From: Bacillus paramycoides
GTDB lineage: Bacteria > Bacillota > Bacilli > Bacillales > Bacillaceae_G
DNA: 64,000 nucleotides
Assembly (NCBI RefSeq): GCF_001884235.1
Contig: NZ_MAOI01000069.1
Location: 124,001-188,000, forward strand
Reading direction: 5' to 3'
Shown: positions 26,837-35,733 of the stretch, piece after piece
Layout: each line of letters starts with the position of its first letter
Numbering within the stretch: the stretch's first letter is position 1
Notes under the pieces: generated by a model
Told to the model about the DNA's origin: nothing
Databases searched by the model: none
What the model saw: only the letters and a program-made list of their open reading frames with translations
Translations under genes and position numbers: made by a program

Positions 26837-27814
26837 ATGGCTCAAATGACAATGATTCAAGCAATCACTGATGCTTTACGCGTTGAAATGAAAAATGACC
26901 CTAACGTACTTGTGTTTGGTGAAGACGTTGGTGTAAACGGCGGAGTATTCCGTGCTACTGAAGGTTTACAAGCTGAATTCGGTGAAGATCGTGTAATGGA
27001 TACTCCACTTGCAGAGTCTGGTATTGGTGGACTTGCAGTTGGACTTGCACTTGAAGGTTTCCGTCCAGTTCCAGAAATTCAATTCTTCGGTTTCATTTAT
27101 GAAGTAATGGATTCAGTTTCTGGTCAATTAGCTCGTATGCGTTACCGTTCTGGTGGACGTTGGACTGCTCCAGTAACAATTCGTTCGCCATTCGGTGGTG
27201 GTGTTCATACTCCTGAACTACATGCTGATAGCTTAGAAGGATTAGTGGCACAACAACCTGGTCTAAAAGTTGTTATTCCATCTACTCCATACGATGCAAA
27301 AGGTCTTTTAATCTCTGCGATTCGTGACAACGATCCAGTTATCTACTTAGAGCATATGAAATTGTACCGTTCATTCCGTCAAGATGTACCAGAAGGCGAT
27401 TACACAATTGATTTAGGTAAAGCTGATATCAAACGTGAAGGTACAGATGTATCTGTTATCGCTTATGGTGCTATGGTTCATGCTGCATTAAAAGCTGCTG
27501 AAGAACTTGAAAAAGAAGGTATCTCTTTAGAGGTTGTTGACTTACGTACAGTTCAACCATTAGATATCGAAACAATCATCGCTTCTGTTGAAAAAACAGG
27601 CCGCGTAGTTGTAGTTCAAGAAGCTCAAAAACAAGCTGGTATTGCAGCTAACGTTGTAGCGGAAATTAACGACCGTGCAATCTTAAACTTAGAAGCTCCA
27701 GTTGTACGTGTTGCAGCTGCTGATACAGTATTCCCATTCTCTCAAGCTGAGAGCGTATGGTTACCAAACCATAAAGATATTGTTGAAGCTGTTAACAAAG
27801 TAATGAACTTCTAA
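26837..27814 (+). CDS. pdhB: Pyruvate dehydrogenase E1 beta subunit
   Basis: The protein has 325 residues and starts 3 bp after the pdhA stop, so it is translationally coupled. Transketolase-like pyrimidine-binding domain ([45 protein letters not shown]) and C-terminal domain with [15 protein letters not shown] and [10 protein letters not shown]. It forms the alpha2beta2 E1 heterotetramer with PdhA. A hairpin separates it from pdhC. Confidence 0.97.
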   Translation: MAQMTMIQAITDALRVEMKNDPNVLVFGEDVGVNGGVFRATEGLQAEFGEDRVMDTPLAESGIGGLAVGLALEGFRPVPEIQFFGFIYEVMDSVSGQLARMRYRSGGRWTAPVTIRSPFGGGVHTPELHADSLEGLVAQQPGLKVVIPSTPYDAKGLLISAIRDNDPVIYLEHMKLYRSFRQDVPEGDYTIDLGKADIKREGTDVSVIAYGAMVHAALKAAEELEKEGISLEVVDLRTVQPLDIETIIASVEKTGRVVVVQEAQKQAGIAANVVAEINDRAILNLEAPVVRVAAADTVFPFSQAESVWLPNHKDIVEAVNKVMNF

Positions 27815-27835
27815 TTTTTAGTTTTTCATGTGCAG

Positions 27836-27866
27836 AAGAAATCAGCACATGCTGGTTTCTTTTGTA
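27836..27866 (+). terminator. Internal hairpin between pdhB and pdhC
   Basis: AAGAAATCAGCA (27836-27847) pairs with TGCTGGTTTCTT (27850-27861), then TTTGT. It is an attenuator-like hairpin in the only gap (93 bp) of the operon, which could raise E1 over E2/E3. Confidence 0.6.
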
Positions 27867-27907
27867 CATATTCCATAATAATGAAATGAATCAGGGGGCT
27901 GAATTCC

Positions 27908-29197
27908 GTGGCATTTGAATTTAAACTACCAGATATCGGTGAAGGTATCCACGAAGGTGAAATCGTAAAATGGTTTATTAAACCAGGCGATGAAGTAAAT
28001 GAAGATGATGTACTTCTTGAAGTGCAAAATGATAAAGCAGTAGTAGAAATCCCTTCTCCTGTTAAAGGTAAAGTACTTGAAGTACTTGTAGAAGAAGGAA
28101 CAGTTGCAATTGTAGGAGATACATTAATTAAATTTGATGCTCCTGGATACGAAAACCTTAAATTTAAAGGTGACGATCATGATGCAGCTCCAAAAGCTGA
28201 AGAAGCAGCAGTAGAAGCTCCAGCAGCGGAAGCTACTCCAGCAGCAACTGCAGAAGTAGTAAATGAGCGCGTTATCGCTATGCCATCTGTTCGTAAATAT
28301 GCTCGTGAAAAAGGTGTAGATATTCATAAAGTAGCTGGTTCTGGTAAGAACGGCCGTGTTGTGAAAACTGACATCGATGCATTTGCAAATGGTGGACAAA
28401 CTGTAGCAGCAACTGAGGCTCCAGCAGCAGTAGAAGCTACTCCAGCAGCAGCGAAAGAAGAAGCACCAAAAGCACAACCAATCCCAGCTGGTGAATATCC
28501 AGAAACTCGTGAGAAAATGAGTGGTATCCGTAAAGCGATTGCGAAAGCAATGGTTAACTCTAAGCATACAGCTCCTCACGTAACATTAATGGATGAAATT
28601 GATGTAACTGAGCTTGTTGCTCACCGTAAGAAGTTCAAAGCTGTTGCAGCGGACAAAGGTATTAAATTAACTTACCTTCCATACGTTGTTAAAGCTTTAA
28701 CATCTGCATTACGTGAATACCCAATGTTAAACACTTCTTTAGACGATGCATCTCAAGAAGTAGTTCATAAACATTACTTCAACATCGGTATCGCAGCTGA
28801 TACAGACAAAGGTCTATTAGTACCAGTTGTTAAAGATACAGATCGCAAGTCAATCTTTACTATTTCTAACGAGATCAATGATCTTGCTGGTAAAGCACGT
28901 GACGGTCGTTTAGCTCCAACTGAAATGAAAGGTGCTTCTTGCACAATTACAAACATTGGTTCTGCAGGTGGACAATGGTTCACTCCAGTTATCAATCACC
29001 CAGAAGTAGCAATCCTTGGTATCGGCCGTATCGCTGAGAAACCAGTTGTGAAAAATGGTGAAATCGTTGCAGCTCCAGTATTAGCTTTATCTCTAAGCTT
29101 TGACCATCGTTTAATTGACGGCGCAACTGCTCAAAAAGCATTAAACCAAATTAAACGTTTATTGAATGACCCACAATTATTAGTAATGGAGGCGTAA
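27908..29197 (+). CDS. pdhC: Pyruvate dehydrogenase E2, dihydrolipoamide acetyltransferase
   Basis: The protein has 429 residues from GTG. One lipoyl domain (1-80, lipoyl lysine Lys43 in [12 protein letters not shown]), an Ala/Pro/Glu linker, the peripheral subunit-binding domain (about 124-160, [19 protein letters not shown]), a second AP linker, and the catalytic core with STxHxxP-like [11 protein letters not shown] and the active-site [12 protein letters not shown] near the end. It forms the 60-mer core of the complex. pdhD follows at 5 bp. Confidence 0.97.
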   Translation: MAFEFKLPDIGEGIHEGEIVKWFIKPGDEVNEDDVLLEVQNDKAVVEIPSPVKGKVLEVLVEEGTVAIVGDTLIKFDAPGYENLKFKGDDHDAAPKAEEAAVEAPAAEATPAATAEVVNERVIAMPSVRKYAREKGVDIHKVAGSGKNGRVVKTDIDAFANGGQTVAATEAPAAVEATPAAAKEEAPKAQPIPAGEYPETREKMSGIRKAIAKAMVNSKHTAPHVTLMDEIDVTELVAHRKKFKAVAADKGIKLTYLPYVVKALTSALREYPMLNTSLDDASQEVVHKHYFNIGIAADTDKGLLVPVVKDTDRKSIFTISNEINDLAGKARDGRLAPTEMKGASCTITNIGSAGGQWFTPVINHPEVAILGIGRIAEKPVVKNGEIVAAPVLALSLSFDHRLIDGATAQKALNQIKRLLNDPQLLVMEA

Positions 29198-29202
29198 TAA
29201 CA

Positions 29203-30615
29203 ATGGTAGTAGGAGATTTCCCAATTGAATTAGATACAGTCGTTGTTGGTGCAGGTCCTGGTGGATACGTTGCGGCAATTCGTGCAGCACAATTAGGTCA
29301 AAAGGTAGCAATCATTGAAAAAGCTAACCTTGGTGGCGTATGCTTAAACGTTGGATGTATTCCTTCAAAAGCGTTAATCAATGCAGGTCACCGTTATGAG
29401 AATGCAATGCATTCTGATGACATGGGTATCACTGCAGAGAACGTAAAAGTTGACTTTACAAAAGTTCAAGAATGGAAAAACGGCGTAGTTAAGAAATTAA
29501 CTGGCGGTGTTGAAGGCCTTCTTAAAGGTAACAAAGTTGAAATCATTCGCGGTGAAGCTTACTTCGTAGATGCTAACACATTACGCGTAATGACTGAAGA
29601 TGCAGCTCAAACTTATACGTTTAAAAATGCTGTTCTTGCAACTGGTTCTACACCAATCGAAATTCCTGGATTCAAATACTCTAAACGTGTTATCAACTCT
29701 ACAGGCGCTTTAAGCTTACCTGAAATTCCTAAAAAACTTGTTGTAATCGGCGGCGGTTACATCGGTATGGAATTAGGTACTGCATATGCTAACTTCGGTA
29801 CAGAAGTTACTGTAGTAGAAGCTGGCGACGAAATCCTAGCTGGTTTTGAAAAAGCAATGAGCTCTGTTGTTAAACGTGCTCTTCAGAAAAAAGGAAACGT
29901 AAATATCCATACAAAAGCTATGGCTAAAGGCGTTGAAGAAACAGAAACTGGCGTAAAAGTTAGCTTCGAAGTTAAAGGTGAAATCCAAACTGTAGAAGCA
30001 GATTACGTATTAGTAACTGTAGGTCGTCGTCCAAATACTCAAGAAATCGGTCTTGAGCAAGTTGGAGTTAAAATGACTGACCGCGGTATCATCGAAATCG
30101 ATGAGCAATGCCGTACAAATATTTCAAACATCTATGCAATCGGTGATATCGTTCCTGGACCACCATTAGCTCACAAAGCTTCTTACGAAGGTAAAGTAGC
30201 TGTTGAAGCAATTAGTGGCCATGCATCAGCAATCGATTACATCGGAATTCCTGCAGTATGCTTCACTGATCCAGAATTAGCATCTGTTGGTTACACTAAG
30301 AAACAAGCTGAAGAAGCAGGAATGGCAGTAACTGTATCTAAGTTCCCATTCGCTGCAAACGGTCGTGCGTTATCATTAAACAGCACTGACGGTTTCTTAC
30401 AACTTGTAACACGTAAAGAAGATGGTCTTCTTGTAGGTGCACAAGTTGCAGGTGCAGGCGCTTCTGATATTATCTCTGAGATTGGTTTAGCTATCGAAGC
30501 TGGAATGACAGCGGAAGATATCGCTCAAACAATCCATGCTCACCCAACATTAGGTGAAATCACAATGGAAGCAGCTGAGGTTGCTCTTGGAATGCCAATT
30601 CACATTGTAAAATAA
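29203..30615 (+). CDS. pdhD: Dihydrolipoamide dehydrogenase (E3)
   Basis: Reoxidises dihydrolipoamide with NAD+ for PDH and probably other 2-oxoacid complexes. The protein has 470 residues. FAD motif [20 protein letters not shown], redox disulfide [19 protein letters not shown] motif [23 protein letters not shown] contact [13 protein letters not shown] and the His-Glu pair AHPTLGE. It is the last gene of the operon, closed by a strong terminator. Confidence 0.97.
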   Translation: MVVGDFPIELDTVVVGAGPGGYVAAIRAAQLGQKVAIIEKANLGGVCLNVGCIPSKALINAGHRYENAMHSDDMGITAENVKVDFTKVQEWKNGVVKKLTGGVEGLLKGNKVEIIRGEAYFVDANTLRVMTEDAAQTYTFKNAVLATGSTPIEIPGFKYSKRVINSTGALSLPEIPKKLVVIGGGYIGMELGTAYANFGTEVTVVEAGDEILAGFEKAMSSVVKRALQKKGNVNIHTKAMAKGVEETETGVKVSFEVKGEIQTVEADYVLVTVGRRPNTQEIGLEQVGVKMTDRGIIEIDEQCRTNISNIYAIGDIVPGPPLAHKASYEGKVAVEAISGHASAIDYIGIPAVCFTDPELASVGYTKKQAEEAGMAVTVSKFPFAANGRALSLNSTDGFLQLVTRKEDGLLVGAQVAGAGASDIISEIGLAIEAGMTAEDIAQTIHAHPTLGEITMEAAEVALGMPIHIVK

Positions 30616-30627
30616 TTTAAGTAATGT

Positions 30628-30668
30628 AAATAACCCATCTCTTATTTTAAGAGATGGGTTATTTTTAT
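30628..30668 (+). terminator. Terminator of the pdhABCD operon
   Basis: AAATAACCCATCTCTT (30628-30643) pairs perfectly with AAGAGATGGGTTATTT (30649-30664), then TTATTT. Confidence 0.95.
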
Positions 30669-30849
30669 TTCCATAAAATGAGTTGCAAGGTCTTTATATG
30701 TACTTGTCGAATGAATATATAATACTTTAATGAACTGTTAAAACATATGTTACTTTAAAAGTGGTATATATGCCCTCGTATAATATGTAATTGATTCAAA
30801 TTTAACCCCATATATTAATAAAATAGAGCATGTCAAAGGAGAAGGTTCC

Positions 30850-31077
30850 ATGAAAATATTACATGTTATATTTTATCATTTTCTACTATGGAGTGGTTTT
30901 TCCATTGTATTATCATTATCAAATGGAGATAAATTCCATTACAAAGTAATTCTCTTTTTCGTATTTCTTTATTTAGCGTATGTGATAGCATGTTTTGTAT
31001 TACACGTCAGGAAACGGGCTCTATTTCTTACGTGTTCAAATTGTATACTTTTTTTTATTATATTATCGATTTTTTAA
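30850..31077 (+). CDS. Small integral membrane protein
   Basis: The protein has 75 residues with AAAGGAGAAGG in front of ATG. It has three hydrophobic helices (VIFYHFLLWSGFSIVLSL, VILFFVFLYLAYVIACFVLHV, CSNCILFFIILSIF) with a basic middle loop (RKRA). A TATAAT lies about 65 bp upstream. I do not recognise a family. It converges with a DUF1885 gene with 1 bp between the two stops and no hairpin. Confidence 0.65.
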   Translation: MKILHVIFYHFLLWSGFSIVLSLSNGDKFHYKVILFFVFLYLAYVIACFVLHVRKRALFLTCSNCILFFIILSIF

Positions 31078-31078
31078 A

Positions 31079-31471
31079 TTAGCGTTTATAGAAATACATT
31101 GTTCTTCCATTAAATAATTGTAACTCTCCTTCTAATTTCTTCGCTAGAAAACGGCTAAATTCGTTTGCTTTTCCTTTATCACCGAATGTTGCTGTAGTGG
31201 GTAAAGAAATCTGAATGAAAGATTGTTCATTTTCTATCCCGATTCCAACATAAATTGAATCATATCGATCGTGACTAGATTGAAGTTTTAATGTTGTTGC
31301 TGATGTATCTAATATTTCATAAGGAAAAGCTGTATTTGTATAAGTATAATTAATTTGATCACCAGTCTTGGAGGTGATGGTTTTATAGTAATGAAAAAGG
31401 TGTTTTACATCTTCTATTGAAACAGATTGTTTATTGGATTTAGGTACAAGTGTGATAAAGGCATGTTGCAT
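31079..31471 (-). CDS. DUF1885 family protein
   Basis: The protein has 130 residues; ATG follows AGGGGGAATTTAT. It begins MQHAFITLVPKSNKQSVSIED and has KGKANEFSRFLAKKLEGELQLF and GRTMYFYKR at the end, fitting DUF1885, a Bacillus family of solved structure but unknown role. No membrane segment. Monocistronic. Confidence 0.82.
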   Translation of the reverse strand: MQHAFITLVPKSNKQSVSIEDVKHLFHYYKTITSKTGDQINYTYTNTAFPYEILDTSATTLKLQSSHDRYDSIYVGIGIENEQSFIQISLPTTATFGDKGKANEFSRFLAKKLEGELQLFNGRTMYFYKR

Positions 31472-31604
31472 ATAAATTCCCCCTAGCTTAGTAGAATAAT
31501 ATAATTCTACATCCTACTGAATTTTTTGACAATTAAAAGGAGTATTACTTTTTTTGTTTAATATATTTATGAGTAGGAAGTGTTACTTAGAAAGGTGGAA
31601 GCTA

Positions 31605-31901
31605 ATGTTTGAAAAATTGTATGATGAGCATGAAAGTGTGAAGGTACGATTTTTAGGGTTTATGACGCATGATACACGCTATGATTTTGGAGTTATTTAT
31701 ACAAATATGTTTTTTGGAAAGCCACTCATTGTTTGCATGCAAACAGGAAGATCGACTTTGCTTGGACGAGATGATGTGGAGAATGTTCAATATATACAAG
31801 AAACTTTTAAGTTAGGATCGGAAGAGGAAGCCGAGGAGGTAGCTCAGTTTTTTAAATTTCTTGTTCCGTCTACATCTTTACATGCGGAGTATGAAGAATA
31901 A
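31605..31901 (+). CDS. DUF3055 (SAV0927-type) family protein
   Basis: The protein has 98 residues from ATG 31605 (AAAGGTGG upstream); a TTG further up lacks a site. It starts MFEKLYDEHESVKVRFLGFM, contains FFGKPLIVCMQTGRSTLLG and a helical C-terminus (GSEEEAEEVAQFFKFLVP). This is the full length of DUF3055, a conserved Bacillales family of unknown function. A weak terminator follows at 31909. Confidence 0.85.
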   Translation: MFEKLYDEHESVKVRFLGFMTHDTRYDFGVIYTNMFFGKPLIVCMQTGRSTLLGRDDVENVQYIQETFKLGSEEEAEEVAQFFKFLVPSTSLHAEYEE

Positions 31902-31908
31902 TTAATGA

Positions 31909-31942
31909 GAAACAGTCGTACGTATGGATATGGCTGTTTTTT
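31909..31942 (+). terminator. Weak terminator ahead of the SR1P locus
   Basis: AAACAG/CTGTTT arms around an 18-nt loop with a TTTTTT tail. Confidence 0.5.
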
Positions 31943-31983
31943 CATGTTAATATCGCATACTAATTAAAATTAAAAATATTTAA

Positions 31984-32032
31984 TGTGTTATACTAAAAAC
32001 CTATTGACGTAAAAAGTATAACATATTAAAAT
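31984..32032 (+). promoter_or_regulatory. CcpN-controlled promoter of the SR1P locus
   Basis: TTGACG (32004-32009), 17 bp, TAAAAT (32027-32032). Two perfect matches to the CcpN consensus TRTGHYATAYW flank the -35: TGTGTTATACT at 31984-31994 (plus) and TATGTTATACT on the minus strand at 32015-32025, the second lying in the spacer against the -10. In B. subtilis CcpN represses sr1, gapB and pckA on glycolytic carbon sources through paired sites of this kind. Conservation of that control here is inferred from the sites. Confidence 0.8.
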
Positions 32033-32095
32033 AAAGACAGAAAGTTAAGCGGTTACAAAAGTTTTTGGGATTATAAACTTAGGGGGAAATGAAAA

Positions 32096-32224
32096 ATGGG
32101 AACAATCGTATGTCAAGATTGTGAAGGTACAATTGCACACTTCGAGGATGAGAAAGTAACGGTACTTTACGGGAAATGTGGATCTTGCGGATGTGATCAC
32201 ACAGAGCATACAAAAGCCCAATAA
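32096..32224 (+). CDS. SR1P-type GapA-binding peptide, copy 1
   Basis: The peptide has 42 residues with AGGGGG 11 nt upstream of ATG. It starts MGTIVCQDCEGTIAHFEDEK and ends in a Cys/His-rich tail (CGSCGCDHTEHTKAQ). CxxC at residues 6-9 plus the C-terminal CGSC suggest a small zinc site. It matches SR1P, the 39-residue peptide encoded by the dual-function RNA SR1 of B. subtilis, which binds GapA and stimulates RNase J1 activity. SR1 lies between pdhD and speA in B. subtilis, the same interval as here. Confidence 0.88.
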   Translation: MGTIVCQDCEGTIAHFEDEKVTVLYGKCGSCGCDHTEHTKAQ

Positions 32225-32283
32225 TTGATAGGAAATGGACAGCTAAAAGTTTTTAGGACCATAAACTTAGGGGGAAATGAAAA

Positions 32284-32412
32284 ATGGGAACAATCGTATG
32301 TCAAGATTGCGAAGGAACAATCGCACATTTTGAGGATGAGAAAACGACAGTACTTTATGGGAAATGTGGATCAAATTGTGACTGTGCTAGTAGAGACAAT
32401 GCGAAAGCTTAA
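32284..32412 (+). CDS. SR1P-type GapA-binding peptide, copy 2
   Basis: The peptide has 42 residues, ATG with AGGGGG upstream. The first 30 residues differ from copy 1 only at one position (V to T at residue 21), while the tail has changed to NCDCASRDNAKA. The Cys ligands are kept but the histidines of the tail are lost, so metal or partner binding may differ. It has the same leader as copy 1, with no promoter between, so it is probably on the same transcript. Confidence 0.87.
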   Translation: MGTIVCQDCEGTIAHFEDEKTTVLYGKCGSNCDCASRDNAKA

Positions 32413-32456
32413 TCATATATAAGTAGATTATTCTTAAAACTCAGGGGGACATGAAA

Positions 32457-32585
32457 ATGGGAACAATCGTATGCCAAGTTTGTGAAGGAACAATCGCACA
32501 TTTTGAAGATGAAAAATCAACAGTACTTTATGGGAAGTGTGGATCTCATTGCGAATGTGACCATAAAGAACATACAAAAGCTTAA
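32457..32585 (+). CDS. SR1P-type GapA-binding peptide, copy 3
   Basis: The peptide has 42 residues from ATG 32457 behind CAGGGGGAC; an in-frame ATG two codons earlier is too close to that site. It begins MGTIVCQVCEGTIAHFEDEK with tail CGSHCECDHKEHTKA. This is the copy closest to B. subtilis SR1P (CQVC and SHCE-type tail), so probably the ancestral one. A strong terminator follows 9 bp later and closes the whole cluster. Confidence 0.88.
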   Translation: MGTIVCQVCEGTIAHFEDEKSTVLYGKCGSHCECDHKEHTKA

Positions 32586-32594
32586 TGATAAGAG

Positions 32595-32623
32595 AAAACG
32601 CCTACTTGTGTAGGCGTTTTTTT
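32595..32623. terminator. Bidirectional terminator of the SR1P cluster and tgl
   Basis: AAAACGCCTAC (32595-32605) pairs with GTAGGCGTTTT (32610-32620) around TTGT, with T run on plus and A-rich left flank for the converging tgl. Confidence 0.93.
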
Positions 32624-33452
32624 AATAGATTGTAGTTGTATGTCCAATTGTTGCAACGATTGCATCATCTCTAATAGGGATAAATCCTATCGCTGTTTGT
32701 GGCGTGTTAGGAGAAGCGTAGTGACTCATAATACGACTATCAATACGAGTAATAAGATCGGTCAAATAAGCTGAAATAAAAGCGTAAGGAATCCTTCGTT
32801 CATTTAATGAATAAATAATTTCCTCTTTCGTTTTTACGCCTACACCATGTCCGTAAAAAAAGGAATTTCCTAGATAGATTGTGTTTTCTCCTTGCCACTC
32901 AATCGTAGCTGGATTCACTTGTGGGTTTTTAAAGTAAACGAGGTCACCTGGAACGATATCGCCACTCGTTTTTGTTATGAGCTTTAAGTCGCGATCGTAG
33001 TCCCATGTATAAAGTAAAAGGTTCGCGAATAGACGGTTGAAAGTTTCTTCCTCATATAATGCTAGTAATGCTTTGTAAAAAATGATAATCATTGCGGTGG
33101 CGCATTCAGTTCCATATAGTTTTCCATTTTTAAAAATATCTTGGATGGCAATAGAGGGTGGTACGTTTGGAAGGAGTTGAAACCCTCCAAGTGATGTTCT
33201 TTCCCAAAACTGAGGGTTGCAAAAAGATTGTTGAAATGTACGAAACTGAAAGCCACTTTGAAAAAGTTCTAGCGCGGAAGTAATAATATTAACTCGTAAA
33301 TTAAGATCAAAGCTGAGTTCATCAGCTGTTCGGAAGGAATAAACTTCTTGATTTCCCGCCATTATGGATAAAATTTGTTGTTTCTCAGCTGCAAATGGCT
33401 CATATTCATTTGTGATATAAGGGTGTACAATAGAACGGCCTATCACAATCAT
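32622..33452 (-). CDS. tgl: Spore-coat transglutaminase
   Basis: Cross-links coat proteins by epsilon-(gamma-glutamyl)lysine bonds during spore maturation. The protein has 276 residues, slightly longer than B. subtilis Tgl (245). The catalytic cysteine is in [11 protein letters not shown] (Cys117 here), with the downstream [11 protein letters not shown] and Asp-rich motifs of the Tgl fold. It has no signal peptide, as expected for a mother-cell protein. ATG 33452 follows GGTGGGGA. A CATACGATA box upstream fits SigK. Confidence 0.92.
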   Translation of the reverse strand: MIVIGRSIVHPYITNEYEPFAAEKQQILSIMAGNQEVYSFRTADELSFDLNLRVNIITSALELFQSGFQFRTFQQSFCNPQFWERTSLGGFQLLPNVPPSIAIQDIFKNGKLYGTECATAMIIIFYKALLALYEEETFNRLFANLLLYTWDYDRDLKLITKTSGDIVPGDLVYFKNPQVNPATIEWQGENTIYLGNSFFYGHGVGVKTKEEIIYSLNERRIPYAFISAYLTDLITRIDSRIMSHYASPNTPQTAIGFIPIRDDAIVATIGHTTTIY

Positions 33453-33486
33453 AATGGTATCCCCACCTATACGTTACATTCTTTAG

Positions 33487-33495
33487 TATCGTATG
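33487..33495 (-). promoter_or_regulatory. Candidate SigK/SigE -10 element of tgl
   Basis: On the minus strand CATACGATA, 35 bp before the start, matches CATAnnnTA. No certain -35. Confidence 0.4.
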
Positions 33496-33520
33496 AGGAA
33501 AAGAAAAAAAGGTGAAAGAA

Positions 33521-33542
33521 AAGCCTATCAACTGATAGGCTT
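33521..33542 (-). terminator. Terminator overlapping the speA stop codon
   Basis: On the minus strand AAGCCTATCA-GT-TGATAGGCTT then TTCTTT. The last three sense codons and the TGA stop (33530-33528) lie inside the stem, so a ribosome ending speA would cover the hairpin. Confidence 0.75.
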
Positions 33543-35000
33543 GTACTCTTTAATAACACGTAATGTTTGTAATGTCATATCTTCTGGGCCTTGTACAGGT
33601 AACCCAGCTTCTAAATTTTTACGAATATACTCTAAGTTTTCTTGTGTAATAATTTCCCCCGGAGTAAAGATTGGAATCCCTGGCGGATAAACCATAACAA
33701 AATCAGCTATAATACGACCTGCTGCGTTTTCAAATGGAATGACTTCCGTTTCTGAATAAAAAGCATCTCTAGGAGAAAGTGCTAGCACAGGTATTTCGGG
33801 TATTTCTACTTGTACTTGAACACCTTTATCCGCTCTATTTCTAAATGTTGCTGCTAAATCTTGTAATGCTCTAATAAGTATATTTGTTTCACTTTCTGTA
33901 TCACCAAAAGTGACAAGACAAAGTATATTATATAAATCAGAGAGTTCGACTTCAATGTTGAAATGTTCTCTAAGCCATACTTCAGCCTGATGGCCTGTAA
34001 TACCTAAATCTTTTACAGATACAATTATCTTTGTAGGATCATAGTTAAAAGTAGCATCTGTGCCTAGCATCTCTTTTCCAGGACAATAAAGATGCTCAAT
34101 AACATTTATAGCATCACGAACATGTTCAGCTAATTGTATTGTTTGTTCTATGAGAGCTTTTCCTTCTGTAGCAAGACGTTTTCTAGCAACATCAAGTGAT
34201 GCTAACAAAATGTAAGAAGTTGATGTTGTCGTAAGCATGCTAATAATGGATTGAACATGTTTTACGTTAACAAGACCCTCTTTTACATTAAGAATAGAGC
34301 TTTGGGTTAAAGACCCTCCTAATTTGTGAACACTTGTTGCTGCCATGTCTGCACCCGCTTGCATAGCTGACATCGGCAGTTCATCATGAAAATGGATATG
34401 AACACCGTGAGCTTCATCAACAAGTACAGGAATATCGTAAGAATGAGCTAATTCTACAATCTGCTCTAAGTCTGCAGCAAACCCAAAATATGTTGGATTT
34501 ATAACAAGTAAGCCTTTCGCATCTGAGTGCTCTTCAAGAGCCTTTTTGACAGATTGAATTGTAATTCCATGTGAAATACCGAGCTTCGGATCAATCTCAG
34601 GATGCATGAAAATTGGTTTTGCACCTGAGAAAATAATAGCTGACATTACTGATTTATGCACATTTCGTGGCACGAGGATTTTATCCCCAGGACCGCAAAC
34701 GCTCATCACCATTGTCATAATTGCACCACTTGTACCTTGAATAGAAAAGAACGTATGATCTGCACCGAAAGCAGCGGCTGCTAAATCCTGTGCTTCTTTA
34801 ATCATACCCTTTGGATGATGTAAATCATCGAGCGGCGCAATATTAATTAAATCAATTGCTAATGCATTATGCCCAATAAATTCGCGAAATGTAGGATCCA
34901 TGCCCTGTCCTTTTTTATGACCAGGAATATGGAATTGAATTGGATTTCGCTTACTGTGCTCAACTAAAGCGGTAAACAATGGTGTTTCGTATTGGGACAA
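33528..35000 (-). CDS. speA: Arginine decarboxylase (PLP, fold type I)
   Basis: Converts arginine to agmatine, first step of spermidine synthesis. The start is TTG 35000 (AAGGGGTG upstream), giving 490 residues, the B. subtilis SpeA length; the open frame continues 19 codons upstream to an ATG without similar support. Orn/Lys/Arg decarboxylase motifs: HIPGHKKGQGMDP, FFSIQGTSGAIMTMV, LVDEAHGVHIHFH and the PLP-lysine SVHKLGGSLTQ. The C-terminal domain ends FTPGEIITQENLEYIRK. It lies next to the SR1P locus as in B. subtilis. Confidence 0.94.
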   Translation of the reverse strand: MSQYETPLFTALVEHSKRNPIQFHIPGHKKGQGMDPTFREFIGHNALAIDLINIAPLDDLHHPKGMIKEAQDLAAAAFGADHTFFSIQGTSGAIMTMVMSVCGPGDKILVPRNVHKSVMSAIIFSGAKPIFMHPEIDPKLGISHGITIQSVKKALEEHSDAKGLLVINPTYFGFAADLEQIVELAHSYDIPVLVDEAHGVHIHFHDELPMSAMQAGADMAATSVHKLGGSLTQSSILNVKEGLVNVKHVQSIISMLTTTSTSYILLASLDVARKRLATEGKALIEQTIQLAEHVRDAINVIEHLYCPGKEMLGTDATFNYDPTKIIVSVKDLGITGHQAEVWLREHFNIEVELSDLYNILCLVTFGDTESETNILIRALQDLAATFRNRADKGVQVQVEIPEIPVLALSPRDAFYSETEVIPFENAAGRIIADFVMVYPPGIPIFTPGEIITQENLEYIRKNLEAGLPVQGPEDMTLQTLRVIKEYKPIS

Positions 35001-35383
35001 TCTATACACCCCTTCTTCTTCGTAATATTTATTAGAGTTTGTTTTATATGATTTCATCTCATTCTAAAAGGAAATTAAGATGACAAACTTTTAGAACGTG
35101 ACTTGTTTTTCTGCCATTCACAAAAGCCTTTTTGGGGATGGTAGTCTCACTTTATTTTCTATAAAACAAAAGCATTATATCACCAATAATTATAGATGTA
35201 TAGAAAAAACTCATTTTCAAGGTGAGTATGCTTAATAGTTATATTTTAAATACCGCAAAGAGGAAGACAATTCCATTGAAATGGATAAATGGTGTATAAT
35301 GCAGAGTGGCTATAGTGAAGAATAAAAGTTTCTCTTAAAGGTAGCATAATGGAAAAAGAAAGAATACTGAATGAGGTGCAAAA
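35001..35383. other. Gene-free divergent region between speA and yktA
   Basis: 380 bp with no credible frame. A TATAAT at about 35297, preceded by TTGAAA at suboptimal distance, is the likely yktA promoter zone. A short hairpin ACTCA/TGAGT lies near 35210. I see no riboswitch or repeat. Confidence 0.4.
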
Positions 35384-35653
35384 ATGGAATATCAATATCC
35401 ACTTGACTACGATTGGTCAAATGAAGAAATGGTAGCAGTTGTAAAGTTTTATGAAGCGATTGAAAAGGTATATGAAAAAGGAGTTTTGAGAGAAGATTTG
35501 ATGGAATTATATCGTCGTTTTAAAGAGATTGTGCCATCGAAGGCAGCGGAGAAAAAAATAGATAAAGAATTTCAAGAAGTAAGTGGATATTCTATATATC
35601 GTGCGATTCAAAAAGCAAAAGAAGTAGCGGAACAAAAGATTGTAAAAATGTAA
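35384..35653 (+). CDS. yktA: UPF0223 family protein YktA
   Basis: The protein has 89 residues; ATG behind GAGGTG. It is helical and charged, beginning [20 protein letters not shown], with [19 protein letters not shown] and [11 protein letters not shown]. This is the complete UPF0223 family, unknown function. It follows speA in B. subtilis as well. Confidence 0.9.
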   Translation: MEYQYPLDYDWSNEEMVAVVKFYEAIEKVYEKGVLREDLMELYRRFKEIVPSKAAEKKIDKEFQEVSGYSIYRAIQKAKEVAEQKIVKM

Positions 35654-35702
35654 AAAAATTTTGAAAAATAAAATACAAAGTGCTATAATGTGATAACAAC
35701 TA

Positions 35703-35731
35703 AAAACGGACAATATAAATTGTCCGTTTTC
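35703..35731. terminator. Bidirectional terminator between yktA and yktB
   Basis: AAAACGGACAAT (35703-35714) pairs with ATTGTCCGTTTT (35719-35730). Confidence 0.93.
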
Positions 35732-35733
35732 TG

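Larger units (their letters stand above)
32057..32412 (+). repeat. 188-bp tandem duplication carrying SR1P copies 1 and 2
   Basis: Units 32057-32244 and 32245-32412 align from AAAAGTTTTT through the leader TAAACTTAGGGGGAAATGAAAA and the peptide frame at a constant offset of 188 bp. The third peptide gene (32457) shares the coding part but has a diverged leader at 173 bp offset, so copies 1 and 2 are the younger pair. Confidence 0.9.

Noticed and set aside
28124-28579. 151-residue minus-strand frame within pdhC
   Set aside because: Cys/Phe/Ser-rich antisense shadow of the Ala/Pro/Glu linker region.
32225-32422. 65-residue frame across SR1P copy 2
   Set aside because: Out-of-frame shadow of the SR1P copy; the peptide frame has the ribosome site and the conserved sequence.
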